Part shown: positions 8,274-15,237 of the stretch, piece by piece
Numbering within the stretch: position 1 is the first letter of the stretch
Layout of the letters: each line of letters starts with the position of its first letter
Translations under genes and position numbers: made by a program
The notes under the pieces: model-generated
Told to the model about the DNA's origin: nothing
What the model saw: only the letters and a program-made list of their open reading frames with translations
The model's database searches: none
Source: Limnohabitans sp.
GTDB taxonomy: Bacteria > Pseudomonadota > Gammaproteobacteria > Burkholderiales > Burkholderiaceae_C
Length of the DNA: 24,258 bases
Assembly (NCBI GenBank): GCA_015657605.1
Contig: JACDQO010000166.1
Span: 1 to 24,258 of the forward strand
Reading direction: 5' to 3'

Positions 8274-9503
8274 TCAACGTTGCGGCTGCGTACCGGTCAC
8301 CTCCACTTCAACGCGGCGGTCCAAGCGCAAACAAGTGATCAAGGCCTGGCTGGCTTTGACGCCCTGGCACTGACCAAAACTTGTGTCGGGCTGGGTTGAA
8401 CCCACGCCCACAGCCGTCACTTTGTTGGCAGGCATGCCGCCCACTTGCACCAAGTAGTTGCGTACCGCATCGGCTCGGCGCGTTGAAAGCTTGGCGTTGT
8501 AAGCCTTGGTGCCCAGACGGTCGGTATGGCCCATGACTTGAACCGCATCGACATTCACGCCTTGCAACTCTTCGACCAGTTTGTCCAGTGCTTTTTTGCC
8601 ATCGGCTTGCAAACTGTCTTGATCGAATCCGAACAAGGAGTCGGCTTGCAACTTCACCTTCACCAAAGGCTTAGGGGCCACAGGTGCTGGCGCCGCCATC
8701 GGGACTGGCACGGGCTGTGGGGCTGGCGCAGCCGCCACAACCGGTTCTGGCACAGGTACAGGCGCCGGCTGGATAACACGCTCTGGGCGGTAGCTTGGTT
8801 CAGGTGGAACATAGGCCGCACGCATCGTTTTTGCAGCGACAGCAGGCGCACCAAAACGGTACACCAAGCCAACAGAGATCAAGTCCACAAACGCTTTTTG
8901 CGCGACCAGATCATTGACTTGGTAACGTTCACCTTCCAGTCGAACCGTCAATGCAGGGGTGAACGCATACTGCGTACCAAAACCAAACTTGTAATGCGTG
9001 TCACGTTTGTTGGTCGATGACGCTGCGACCGCACCGGCACCAGTGCCATCGATGCTGCCTTTGGTTTCAGCGTAAGCCGCGCCCACGCGGCCCAGCAAAG
9101 ACCAACGGTCAGTGATGGGCAAGGTGCCTACCAGATCCAAATTCAGGCCTTGAACTTTGGCTGTGCCGCTCACAGTGCCCGCTGGGGTGGTGCTGGCGTC
9201 AAAACCAAAGCGCCCCAAGTTGAAGTAACCCGCCTCTACCGCCCAATTGGGTGTGATGGGAAAACCCAAGTAGGCCTTGTAGGCGTTACCCGTTTGATCC
9301 ACGGCCAACGGGCCTGCCACGACGCCGGCGCCCAGTGCGTTTTGAATGGCGGCGTCATGGTTGAACTTGGCTTTGGACTCGCCCGCCCCAATGCCCATGT
9401 ACATGCCCGTATTGTCGATGCCCGATTGCGCGAAGGCGCCAGATGCAGTCAAGATCAGACACGCCAAAAGCGTCGCGCGGGGTTTGAAGGTGTGTTGTTT
9501 CAT
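8274..9503 (-). CDS. OmpA-family outer membrane protein
   Basis: This 409-aa outer-membrane protein has a signal peptide MKQHTFKPRATLLACLIL... cleaved near AFA-Q (25/26), an N-terminal eight-stranded OmpA-type beta-barrel (about 31-218: MYMGIGAGESK, AYLGFPITPNWAVEAGYF, VGLVYRFG), a Pro/Val/Ala-rich linker (about 232-280), and a C-terminal OmpA peptidoglycan-binding domain (about 284-403). The latter contains VMGHTDRLGTKAYNAKLSTR, with the diaminopimelate-binding Asp in HTD, and LDRRVEVEV with the conserved Arg. Two Cys (379, 391) could form a disulfide. The start at 9503 is chosen because it gives a canonical signal peptide and has AGGAA upstream. The protein probably anchors the outer membrane to the cell wall. 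It is monocistronic in appearance: a terminator-like hairpin precedes it and a strong one follows. Confidence 0.93.
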   Translation of the reverse strand: MKQHTFKPRATLLACLILTASGAFAQSGIDNTGMYMGIGAGESKAKFNHDAAIQNALGAGVVAGPLAVDQTGNAYKAYLGFPITPNWAVEAGYFNLGRFGFDASTTPAGTVSGTAKVQGLNLDLVGTLPITDRWSLLGRVGAAYAETKGSIDGTGAGAVAASSTNKRDTHYKFGFGTQYAFTPALTVRLEGERYQVNDLVAQKAFVDLISVGLVYRFGAPAVAAKTMRAAYVPPEPSYRPERVIQPAPVPVPEPVVAAAPAPQPVPVPMAAPAPVAPKPLVKVKLQADSLFGFDQDSLQADGKKALDKLVEELQGVNVDAVQVMGHTDRLGTKAYNAKLSTRRADAVRNYLVQVGGMPANKVTAVGVGSTQPDTSFGQCQGVKASQALITCLRLDRRVEVEVTGTQPQR

Positions 9504-9539
9504 GTGGAAATTTCCTGGAGAAAGACTCAATGCTTCGGT

Positions 9540-9573
9540 AAAAAAAGAGAGGTTCACTGGAAATATGTGAACC
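9540..9573 (-). terminator. Hairpin plus T-run after the DUF883/holin/41-aa operon
   Basis: Inverted repeat GGTTCAC (9551-9557) and GTGAACC (9567-9573) with a 9-base loop is followed on the minus strand by TCTC and seven T (A-run 9540-9546). It lies 10 bases after the stop of the 41-aa gene and only 36 bases before the ompA start, so it would insulate ompA or act as an attenuator. The stem is short, so confidence is moderate. Confidence 0.7.
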
Positions 9574-9582
9574 GATCTGCAA

Positions 9583-9708
9583 CTAAGAAAACGGTTTTTC
9601 TTTCAAAAAACGCTGCAGCAGCATCAGCCAAACAGGGTCACGCAAAGCGTGCGCCAGCTGGCTTCGTGAAATGGCCAGACGCTGAAGGGGCGTCAACTCG
9701 GCACTCAT
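9583..9708 (-). CDS. Small conserved-type protein, 41 aa, third gene of DUF883-holin operon
   Basis: This 41-aa product starts MSAELTPLQRLAISRSQLAH, continues with a hydrophobic amphipathic stretch (WLMLLQRFL) and ends KEKPFS. Its ATG (9706-9708) overlaps the holin-family stop codon in an ATGA arrangement, strong evidence that it is really translated and coupled. A hairpin/T-run terminator follows within 10 bases, making it the last gene of a three-gene operon. The SP-LQRL-type beginning resembles short uncharacterised proteins often found behind YqjE/holin genes of Burkholderiales, but I cannot name a family. It is probably soluble or membrane-associated; function unknown. Confidence 0.7.
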   Translation of the reverse strand: MSAELTPLQRLAISRSQLAHALRDPVWLMLLQRFLKEKPFS

Positions 9709-10088
9709 GGCGCATCAGCCGTTCGAATGACTTCAAGGTCCAGTTGCAGCTGCGACTGAATGTCTTCCAACAAGGACGGCAAGCGCAGGCTTTTTGCGCG
9801 CCACCCCAACAGCGCACTGATGAGCAAAAAGCTGCTGGGTAAACCCCACAAAACCGCCGCTTGCGATGCGTCCAGTCGCGTGGCTGTGCTCCACAGCATC
9901 AAGGCCATGCCGCCGAAGATCAAGGCCAGCATCATGGTCAACGCGCTCAGTGCAAACATCACCCACCTGTTTTTCAAGGTGCACAGGTAGCGCGAACCCA
10001 CCTCGCTGGCCAAATCCACATAGCCTTGGGCATGCGACTTGATCAACTCCGGCGGCAGCAACATCATTTTCAGCAGCAGTTTGAGCAT
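9705..10088 (-). CDS. Phage-holin superfamily III / YqjE-like membrane protein
   Basis: This 127-aa protein has two strong transmembrane segments (about residues 43-67, VMFALSALTMMLALIFGGMAL; and 78-98, VLWGLPSSFLLISALLGW), an N-terminal hydrophobic/basic start (MLKLLLKMMLLPPELIKSHA) and a C-terminal amphipathic helix. This is the layout of YqjE/Phage_holin_3_6 proteins, which are chromosomal and not lytic holins. It overlaps the upstream DUF883 gene by one base (TGATG) and the downstream 41-aa gene by four bases, matching the E. coli yqjD-yqjE-yqjK arrangement, in which a ribosome-associated membrane protein and a YqjE partner are stationary-phase induced. The role in this organism is inferred from that parallel. 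Confidence 0.8.
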   Translation of the reverse strand: MLKLLLKMMLLPPELIKSHAQGYVDLASEVGSRYLCTLKNRWVMFALSALTMMLALIFGGMALMLWSTATRLDASQAAVLWGLPSSFLLISALLGWRAKSLRLPSLLEDIQSQLQLDLEVIRTADAP

Positions 10089-10414
10089 CAGCGTTGGCGT
10101 GAACGCATCAACCAGGTCACCGCCAAGGCAGCGGCAGCGCCAGTACCGGCTGCAATCAACACCGAAGTCAGCGGTTCATGTTGAATGAAGTGCTCGGTGG
10201 TCACACGCACATGGCGGGCTTCTTTTTCCAGCTTGTGCTTGGCGTCTGACATGGCTTCTTTGCCGGACTCACCCAGATCGTGCAGCTCGTCCTTGACACG
10301 GTGTGTCATGCGACTCAAAACAGGTCGGGCTTCGTTGAGCAGTTCATCGACATTGCTGTTGACACTGGCACCCAATGAAGACATTTTTTCGGTTGCGGTT
10401 TTTAAATCGGACAT
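10088..10414 (-). CDS. DUF883 family protein (ElaB/YqjD-like)
   Basis: This 108-aa protein has a long amphipathic helical N-terminal region, rich in Lys/Glu and likely coiled coil (about 1-80, MSDLKTATEKMSSLGASVNS ... LHDLGESGKEAMSDAKHKLE), then one C-terminal transmembrane helix (SVLIAAGTGAAAALAVTWLM) and a basic tail RSRQR. This is the DUF883/ElaB/YqjD architecture; in E. coli these are C-tail-anchored inner-membrane proteins that bind ribosomes in stationary phase. The start at 10414 is chosen over one 11 codons upstream because AAAGG lies about 8 bases before it and the family usually starts with M-S-. It is the first gene of the operon. An inverted repeat sits just upstream of the ribosome binding site. 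Confidence 0.85.
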   Translation of the reverse strand: MSDLKTATEKMSSLGASVNSNVDELLNEARPVLSRMTHRVKDELHDLGESGKEAMSDAKHKLEKEARHVRVTTEHFIQHEPLTSVLIAAGTGAAAALAVTWLMRSRQR

Positions 10415-10425
10415 ATTGGCCTTTG

Positions 10426-10453
10426 AAGTGAATGAAAAGAGAGACATTCACTT
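10426..10453 (-). promoter_or_regulatory. Inverted repeat upstream of the DUF883 operon
   Basis: AAGTGAATG (10426-10434) and CATTCACTT (10445-10453) form a perfect 9-bp inverted repeat with a 10-base A/G-rich spacer, starting 12 bases before the DUF883 ATG and immediately upstream of its ribosome binding site. It could be an operator or an mRNA hairpin. No known regulator consensus is recognised. Confidence 0.45.
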
Positions 10454-10664
10454 TAGGATCCGCACAGCGCCATGTCTGTGGGCTGTCACACCAAGGGGGC
10501 ATTTTTGAATTAAGGCGCAACTTGTGCGCTCTAACGCACCGACTCATCTCAGGTTCCTGCATACGATGAATTGTCTTGAATGACCATCCCATGAGGTGTG
10601 GCTTCAAGCATGGGGTCAAGCCTTGGCTTGGCTGTTTCGACCGACTGCACGATAGGACTACAAC

Positions 10665-10979
10665 ATGATTCGAAAAACGACTTGGGCCACATTGGCCGCC
10701 TCTCTGGTTCTGGTGCTTGCATCTGGCTGCGCGGTCACGCGTGGACAAGAATCTGTAGGTGCTTACATCGACGACACGGGCATCACCACCATGGTGAAGT
10801 CACGATTTTTTGAAGACAAAGACGTGGCGGGCTCTTCCATCAGCGTGGAAACACTGAACGGGACCGTGATGCTTTCTGGTTTTGCCAAAAGCACTTTAGA
10901 GCGCAACAAAGCCGAAACCATCGCTCGTGGTGTTCGGGGCGTCACAGCTGTGCGCAACGAGGTCGTGGTGCGTCCTTGA
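10665..10979 (+). CDS. BON-domain lipoprotein
   Basis: This 104-aa predicted outer-membrane lipoprotein has a signal peptide with lipobox LASGC (Cys 22). One BON domain (about residues 33-103) follows: GAYIDDTGITTMVKSRFFED, then ISVETLNGTVMLSGFAKS and the conserved end ARGVRGVTAVRNEVVVRP. BON domains of the OsmY/DolP type bind phospholipid or anchor at the envelope, and are often under stress control. GAXXDD plus the single BON unit is typical of the small Burkholderiales BON lipoproteins. AGGA lies upstream of the ATG at about 10655. The gene is divergent from the DUF883 operon, with about 250 bp between the starts holding both promoters, and is followed by a 12-bp inverted repeat and an intrinsic terminator. 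Confidence 0.88.
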   Translation: MIRKTTWATLAASLVLVLASGCAVTRGQESVGAYIDDTGITTMVKSRFFEDKDVAGSSISVETLNGTVMLSGFAKSTLERNKAETIARGVRGVTAVRNEVVVRP

Positions 10980-10981
10980 TC

Positions 10982-11029
10982 TTGTACAAGGCCAAAGCCG
11001 ATAAAACTGTCGACTCAGGCCTTGTACAA
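10982..11029. repeat. 12-bp perfect inverted repeat containing two TTGTACAA palindromes
   Basis: TTGTACAAGGCC (10982-10993) is repeated inverted as GGCCTTGTACAA (11018-11029) with a 24-base spacer. Each arm holds the self-complementary octamer TTGTACAA. There is no T-run after it, so it is not a simple terminator. It lies 2 bases after the BON gene stop and just before the likely terminator at 11038-11075. It could be a processing hairpin or a binding site for a dimeric protein. Confidence 0.6.
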
Positions 11030-11037
11030 CTTCCATT

Positions 11038-11075
11038 GCGGCGGTTGATTCATTTCACCGCCGCTTATTTTTGAG
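11038..11075 (+). terminator. Intrinsic terminator after the BON gene
   Basis: A GC-rich perfect 8-bp stem, GCGGCGGT (11038-11045) and ACCGCCGC (11057-11064) with an 11-base loop, is followed on the plus strand by TTATTTTTGAGTTTTT. It fits a terminator for BON transcription coming from the left. The T-rich tail overlaps the stop codon of the convergent L,D-transpeptidase gene, which starts immediately after the stem. Confidence 0.75.
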
Positions 11076-11742
11076 TTTTTATGCCGGCAAATACAGATTC
11101 CAAAGAGCGTTTTTCTGGCAAGACGTAAACAATGCCTTGCGTCTCTCGAAATGTGGGAAGAACCACCGATTGCCAAAACAGCACGGGCACATTGATGCAG
11201 CCATATGAAATGCGGTTGTCTTGCACTGAAGGTGAAGCCAGTCTCTGCAGGCGTTGCTCAGCGGGGTTCACGCTGCGCACGGGATGCATGGAAATGGACT
11301 GCGAATAGTCGACCCACAAAATGGTTTGACCCGACAGATTGCGATCCAAGGCCGCGAGATACCGACCCGCAGGGGTGGTGCGCTCTTCTGGGCTGATTTG
11401 GGCCAAGGGGCGTTCACCCAAGCCAGCGACACCCTCATCGCCGATGGCCAAGCCCAGCAAAGCAGGCGACGCTCCAAGAAAACGACCGACGGGACTGAAG
11501 ACGAACACGCGTGCATCGCGCTTGTCGATCACCACAAAAGGCAAGCCCTGATGGTCTGCAGAGTGCATGACCCATTGGGTCAAGTCTTGTGCCGACGCTG
11601 AAGCTCTCAAGCGAACGAGTACTGCCTTTGTCGATGCCACATCCAAAGTGATTTGAGCCTCAGCTTGCCAAGCCGGCAAGGCCAAGGCGACCCCCAAAAG
11701 GCAAGTCACTTGCACATTCCAACGCTGCGGTGCAGTGGGCAT
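11065..11742 (-). CDS. L,D-transpeptidase-like protein, exported
   Basis: This 225-aa exported protein of the L,D-transpeptidase (YkuD-like) group has a signal peptide (MPTAPQRWNVQVTCLLGVAL, cleavage near QAEA). The catalytic signature is SYGCINVPVLFW in the C-terminal third, with the active-site Cys in S-x-G-C-x-N and an upstream conserved His in SISMHPVRSV. L,D-transpeptidases make 3-3 cross-links in peptidoglycan or attach proteins to it in the periplasm. The N-terminal half (VFVFSPVGRFLG, TTPAGRYLA) matches the beta-strand core. The start is 37 bases after the tpsA stop on the same strand, so it is probably the last gene of the tpsB-tpsA transcript. Which cross-link or protein it handles is unknown; the association with TPS genes is notable. 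Confidence 0.82.
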   Translation of the reverse strand: MPTAPQRWNVQVTCLLGVALALPAWQAEAQITLDVASTKAVLVRLRASASAQDLTQWVMHSADHQGLPFVVIDKRDARVFVFSPVGRFLGASPALLGLAIGDEGVAGLGERPLAQISPEERTTPAGRYLAALDRNLSGQTILWVDYSQSISMHPVRSVNPAEQRLQRLASPSVQDNRISYGCINVPVLFWQSVVLPTFRETQGIVYVLPEKRSLESVFAGIKTQK

Positions 11743-11779
11743 GGGGGGTCAGATCCATTCAGATGCAGCGCGGTGAATC

Positions 11780-14700
11780 TCAGTTTCGATCTGGCTTAGG
11801 TCGGCGCGGCAAAGGTGGAGGCACGGCGCGCTGGATGGTCGGTTCAACCGCAGGGGTGTACAGAGGCGATGGCTGTTTTGCCTCAGTTGCAGTTTGAGGT
11901 TGAACAGCCAGGGGCGCTGTGACAGGCTCAGGTGCCAGAGCAGGCAGTGGCGCAGCAATGCGCGTGGCGGCCAAGGTCACCGGACCTTGCACAGGCCAAG
12001 TGACGGGCAACACCCGCAACAAAACGGCTGGTTTGTCACGGCCCGGCACTCTGGGCAAAGATTGTGTCTCGCTGGTGGACGACAGCGCTTGTTGGACAGG
12101 CTGCGCAATGTTGGGGGTTTCTGCAGTCGGCCCATCGGGCAGACCCGCGATCGGTTGCTCTGTTGGGGGCTGAATGTCCCCTGGCTCTGCGACGACTGGG
12201 GGAACTGCAGGGGGTACCCCCGCATCAGGGACCACCACTTCAGGAGCCACCTCCACAGGTGGCACTTCGGGTACCACCACCACGGGCTGCACCACCTCAG
12301 GGGGCACCACAGGCAAGGGCGTCACCGTCAGCGCACCATTGACATAGCTGATGCTGTAGTTGCTGGGCGTGAAGCTGCCGCCCGTGGCGTTGCTCGGCAC
12401 GATCGCGTAAGGACTGCCCACCACACCTGCCGTGGCCGCTTGGCCTGCGCTGGTCAACGTCACGCTGCCCACCGTCTCGCCGTTGACCAACGCACTCGCA
12501 TCAAAGCCTGTGAGCGCCGGCGCCTGTCCGTACACCTTGCTCACGTTTTGCGCCGTGATCGCCAAGGGAGCCGGAGAAATGGTGCCCGGGGCAGTCAGAA
12601 CACTGACGCTGTAATTGTTACCCCCATTGCCGTCGCTGACGCTGTAACTGCCACTGGCCACCAAGGTGCTGGCCCCAACGCCCAGCACATCTTTGCTGGC
12701 GAAGGCTTGGGTCAAAGCCCCATTCAAGGTGTCCCCAGTTTGCAAACCTGTGACCGTGGGTGCGCCCACGGAGCTGGTGGTACCGTTGTAAGTGCGCGCA
12801 TCGGTCACGGCATTCACGGCCAACGGTCGCGGCGTGATGTCGGCGCGGGCTTGGTAGGTGCCCACTGGCGCTGCGGCTGTGGCGAACAAATCGTAGGTGG
12901 CATCCGAAAAAGTCGAGGCATAGGTGATGGCTTTGTCGGTGCCTACATGGCGGGTGTCAAAGTTGGCCAGACTCACGGACCCCAAGGCCACCGGCGGCGG
13001 TACAGCCGTCACATCGGGCATCAAGCCGCTCACCGTCGCTGTGGTGGTGCCGTCGTACACCTTGTTGTCGCCCAAGCCAAACACCCAAGCCTTGGCATTG
13101 AGCGTGCCGCCACCTGTCAATTTGCTGGCATAAGCCAGGATTTCACTGCCGGTGCTGGCGTAATTCACCGGATTGAATCGGATGTTCAGTTCGCCTGTGC
13201 CGATGGTCAAACAGTTGCTGACGCAGGTGATGGCCACGGTACCCGCCGCCACACCAGGACCCGTACCGTCGTTGTCGGCACGCAGCACCATATCTCCTGT
13301 CGTGACCGTAGACGCAGCGCTGACGCTCACGTTGCGCCCCGCCACCGCTTGCAAGTTGCCGGTGGTGATGGTCGTTGCCGCATTGAGTTTGACGTCTTGA
13401 ACGGCCGTGAACCCAATCTGGCCGGTAGTTGTCGTCACGGCTGCGCCCACGGTCACATCGCGTCCAGCAGTCACGGCCAAGTTGCCGTCGGTTCCTGTGA
13501 TGGCTTGGTTGACGTTCACATCGCGTGCGGCATTCAAACTGAGCGTGGTGGGTGCAGTCCAAGTGATGACCGCATTGACGTTGATATCACCCAAACCAGC
13601 GCCACCGACACCCGTGTTGGCCGTGGTCACCGTGACGTTGCTGCTGCCCAAAGCGGTCACCAGATCGGCCACATTGACGTTGGCGGCGCTGACCCCCGAG
13701 TTCGGTGCAAACACCCCCCCTGTGGCCGTGGCATCGGTGGTCGCCGCGCTTGAAATGGTGATGTCTGCCGGGTCGAGCAGCCAGGTGCCGATTTGTCCCA
13801 GCGGTGCGCGCGTGTCAACACGAAGACCCCCCACGTCCAGCCATTGACCCGAGGTTTCGATCAAGCCGCCATTGCCGCTGAAAGAGCCCCCACGCGCCGA
13901 CACCTGGCCCAGCGCCCGGGTGCTGCCATCGGACCAAAGCACCACCTGCCCGCCATCGCCCTGCTCGCGGGCGTTGGCCTCGATGGTGGCACCAGCGTTC
14001 ATGTACACCGCTTTGGCGTTCGGAACAGCCGGGTCGCGGCCTTGGTAGCCGCCACCGATCAAGACCTGTCCACCGCCTGCGCCGCCCGAGGCCAAGATGT
14101 GCGCGTCAAACAGGCCTACCTGTTGGCCTGTGGCCAGCACGCGGCCTGCTTTTTGCCCAAGCCCCGCGCTCACGTCCAGGGTGCCGCCGAGGTTCACCGT
14201 ACCGCTGTCCATGCTGCCCAGCAAAACGATGGTGCCTTGGCGGTTTTCCACCGTCTGCGCTTGCACGACACCCGTGTTGTTCACCACATTGGCCAACAAG
14301 TTGCCCGCCGCTTGGGTGGTCATGAGCACTTGACCGCCATCGGCCTGCAACACACCACCATTGCGCAGCAATGCATTTGCAACGCCCTGCTCCACGTGCA
14401 CGTTCAGCAATTGGTCGCCCAACAAATCCAAGCTCATGGTCTGGCCTGCGGCCATGGTCACATAGCCGCGTTGGGCGACCACTGAGCCCAAATTGTTGAC
14501 GCGTGCACCAAGCAATGCCACATAGCCTCCGTCAGCCGCATGCAATGCGCCTTGGTTGACCAACTCGGCCGTGCCAGAGCCAGAAAATCGGTAACGCCCA
14601 GACATGAAATCGCCATCGCTGATGTTCAAGGTGGATGCCACCAAACCGCCCACGTTGACCGAAGACCCTGTGCCAAACAGGATGCCATTGGGATTGACCA

Positions 14701-15172
14701 AAAACACTTGGCCATTGGCAGAGAGCTGGCCCAAAATGGTCGAAGGGTCTGCGCCAATCACCCGGTTCAACGCGATCGCTTGGCGTCCCGGCTGTACGAA
14801 TTGCACCGACTGCCCCGCTGCAATGCCAAAGCTTTGCCAATTGATTGCCACGTGCGGCGAGGTTTGGGTGATGGTCGTGCGACCGGGTTTTTGCACGATG
14901 TTGGCATTGCCAGCACTTACCGCGCCGCCAGTGGGCGATGCCATGGCCAAGCCACCCCAAGCCAGCATCAAGGCCACAGGCACACGGCGACAGACCCGGT
15001 CGATGCTGGACGCCCGCATCCGATCCGATGGTCCCCTCTGGCTTTGGGCCGACTCTTTCTGGCAGCTGTTGCCCGCTTTGGAGTGGGTTTTTCCATTTCC
15101 AGCGACATGTTCCGAAGTGGCGATGCAAGTGCCCGTTGCAGGGCTCCAGAGGCTGCGGTAAATGTGGTTCAT
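11780..15172 (-). CDS. TpsA exoprotein: ESPR, haemagglutination-activity (TPS) domain, YDG/MBG domains, Pro-rich C-terminus
   Basis: This large two-partner secretion exoprotein has 1130 aa from ATG 15172. In order: an extended signal peptide region (residues 1-30, MNHIYRSLWSPATGTCIATS); a hydrophobic signal core (about 64-77, ending GLAMA); a TPS domain (about 80-205) with the NRVIG and LVNPNGILFG motifs recognised by the TpsB POTRA domains; a long beta-helix-like region with DGGYVALLG and GTIVLLGSM repeats and the LLDPADITI motif; short TTTG-x-VTAG-type modules; two YDG-type units (about 704-866, KVYDGTTTATVSG and TYNGTTSSVG); an MBG unit (about 867-953, SKVYGQAPALTGF); a Pro/Val-rich stretch; and a basic tail RRPKPDRN. 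It probably forms a secreted or surface-held fibre. The ORF is intact. The start is set by the ESPR. It lies 65 bases after tpsB. There is no LPXTG or autotransporter barrel. Confidence 0.92.
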   Translation of the reverse strand: MNHIYRSLWSPATGTCIATSEHVAGNGKTHSKAGNSCQKESAQSQRGPSDRMRASSIDRVCRRVPVALMLAWGGLAMASPTGGAVSAGNANIVQKPGRTTITQTSPHVAINWQSFGIAAGQSVQFVQPGRQAIALNRVIGADPSTILGQLSANGQVFLVNPNGILFGTGSSVNVGGLVASTLNISDGDFMSGRYRFSGSGTAELVNQGALHAADGGYVALLGARVNNLGSVVAQRGYVTMAAGQTMSLDLLGDQLLNVHVEQGVANALLRNGGVLQADGGQVLMTTQAAGNLLANVVNNTGVVQAQTVENRQGTIVLLGSMDSGTVNLGGTLDVSAGLGQKAGRVLATGQQVGLFDAHILASGGAGGGQVLIGGGYQGRDPAVPNAKAVYMNAGATIEANAREQGDGGQVVLWSDGSTRALGQVSARGGSFSGNGGLIETSGQWLDVGGLRVDTRAPLGQIGTWLLDPADITISSAATTDATATGGVFAPNSGVSAANVNVADLVTALGSSNVTVTTANTGVGGAGLGDINVNAVITWTAPTTLSLNAARDVNVNQAITGTDGNLAVTAGRDVTVGAAVTTTTGQIGFTAVQDVKLNAATTITTGNLQAVAGRNVSVSAASTVTTGDMVLRADNDGTGPGVAAGTVAITCVSNCLTIGTGELNIRFNPVNYASTGSEILAYASKLTGGGTLNAKAWVFGLGDNKVYDGTTTATVSGLMPDVTAVPPPVALGSVSLANFDTRHVGTDKAITYASTFSDATYDLFATAAAPVGTYQARADITPRPLAVNAVTDARTYNGTTSSVGAPTVTGLQTGDTLNGALTQAFASKDVLGVGASTLVASGSYSVSDGNGGNNYSVSVLTAPGTISPAPLAITAQNVSKVYGQAPALTGFDASALVNGETVGSVTLTSAGQAATAGVVGSPYAIVPSNATGGSFTPSNYSISYVNGALTVTPLPVVPPEVVQPVVVVPEVPPVEVAPEVVVPDAGVPPAVPPVVAEPGDIQPPTEQPIAGLPDGPTAETPNIAQPVQQALSSTSETQSLPRVPGRDKPAVLLRVLPVTWPVQGPVTLAATRIAAPLPALAPEPVTAPLAVQPQTATEAKQPSPLYTPAVEPTIQRAVPPPLPRRPKPDRN

Positions 15173-15237
15173 GACCCTGTCCTTGTTGTCGAGTGCGTCT
15201 GCAAAAATGGAGTCCCTTGAGTGACTCTGTTGGCGCG

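Noticed and set aside
9705..10088. Holin-family gene as a sign of a prophage
   Set aside because: YqjE/Phage_holin_3_6 proteins are common chromosomal genes coupled to DUF883; no phage genes are adjacent.
11894..13753. 619-codon open frame on the + strand opposite tpsA
   Set aside because: It lies fully antisense to the intact tpsA gene, its product is a low-complexity His/Arg/Gly-rich sequence with no domain, and it is explained by GC-rich codon bias.
14540..15220. 226-codon + strand frame opposite the TPS domain of TpsA
   Set aside because: Shadow of the tpsA signal and TPS region; no start signal or family resemblance.
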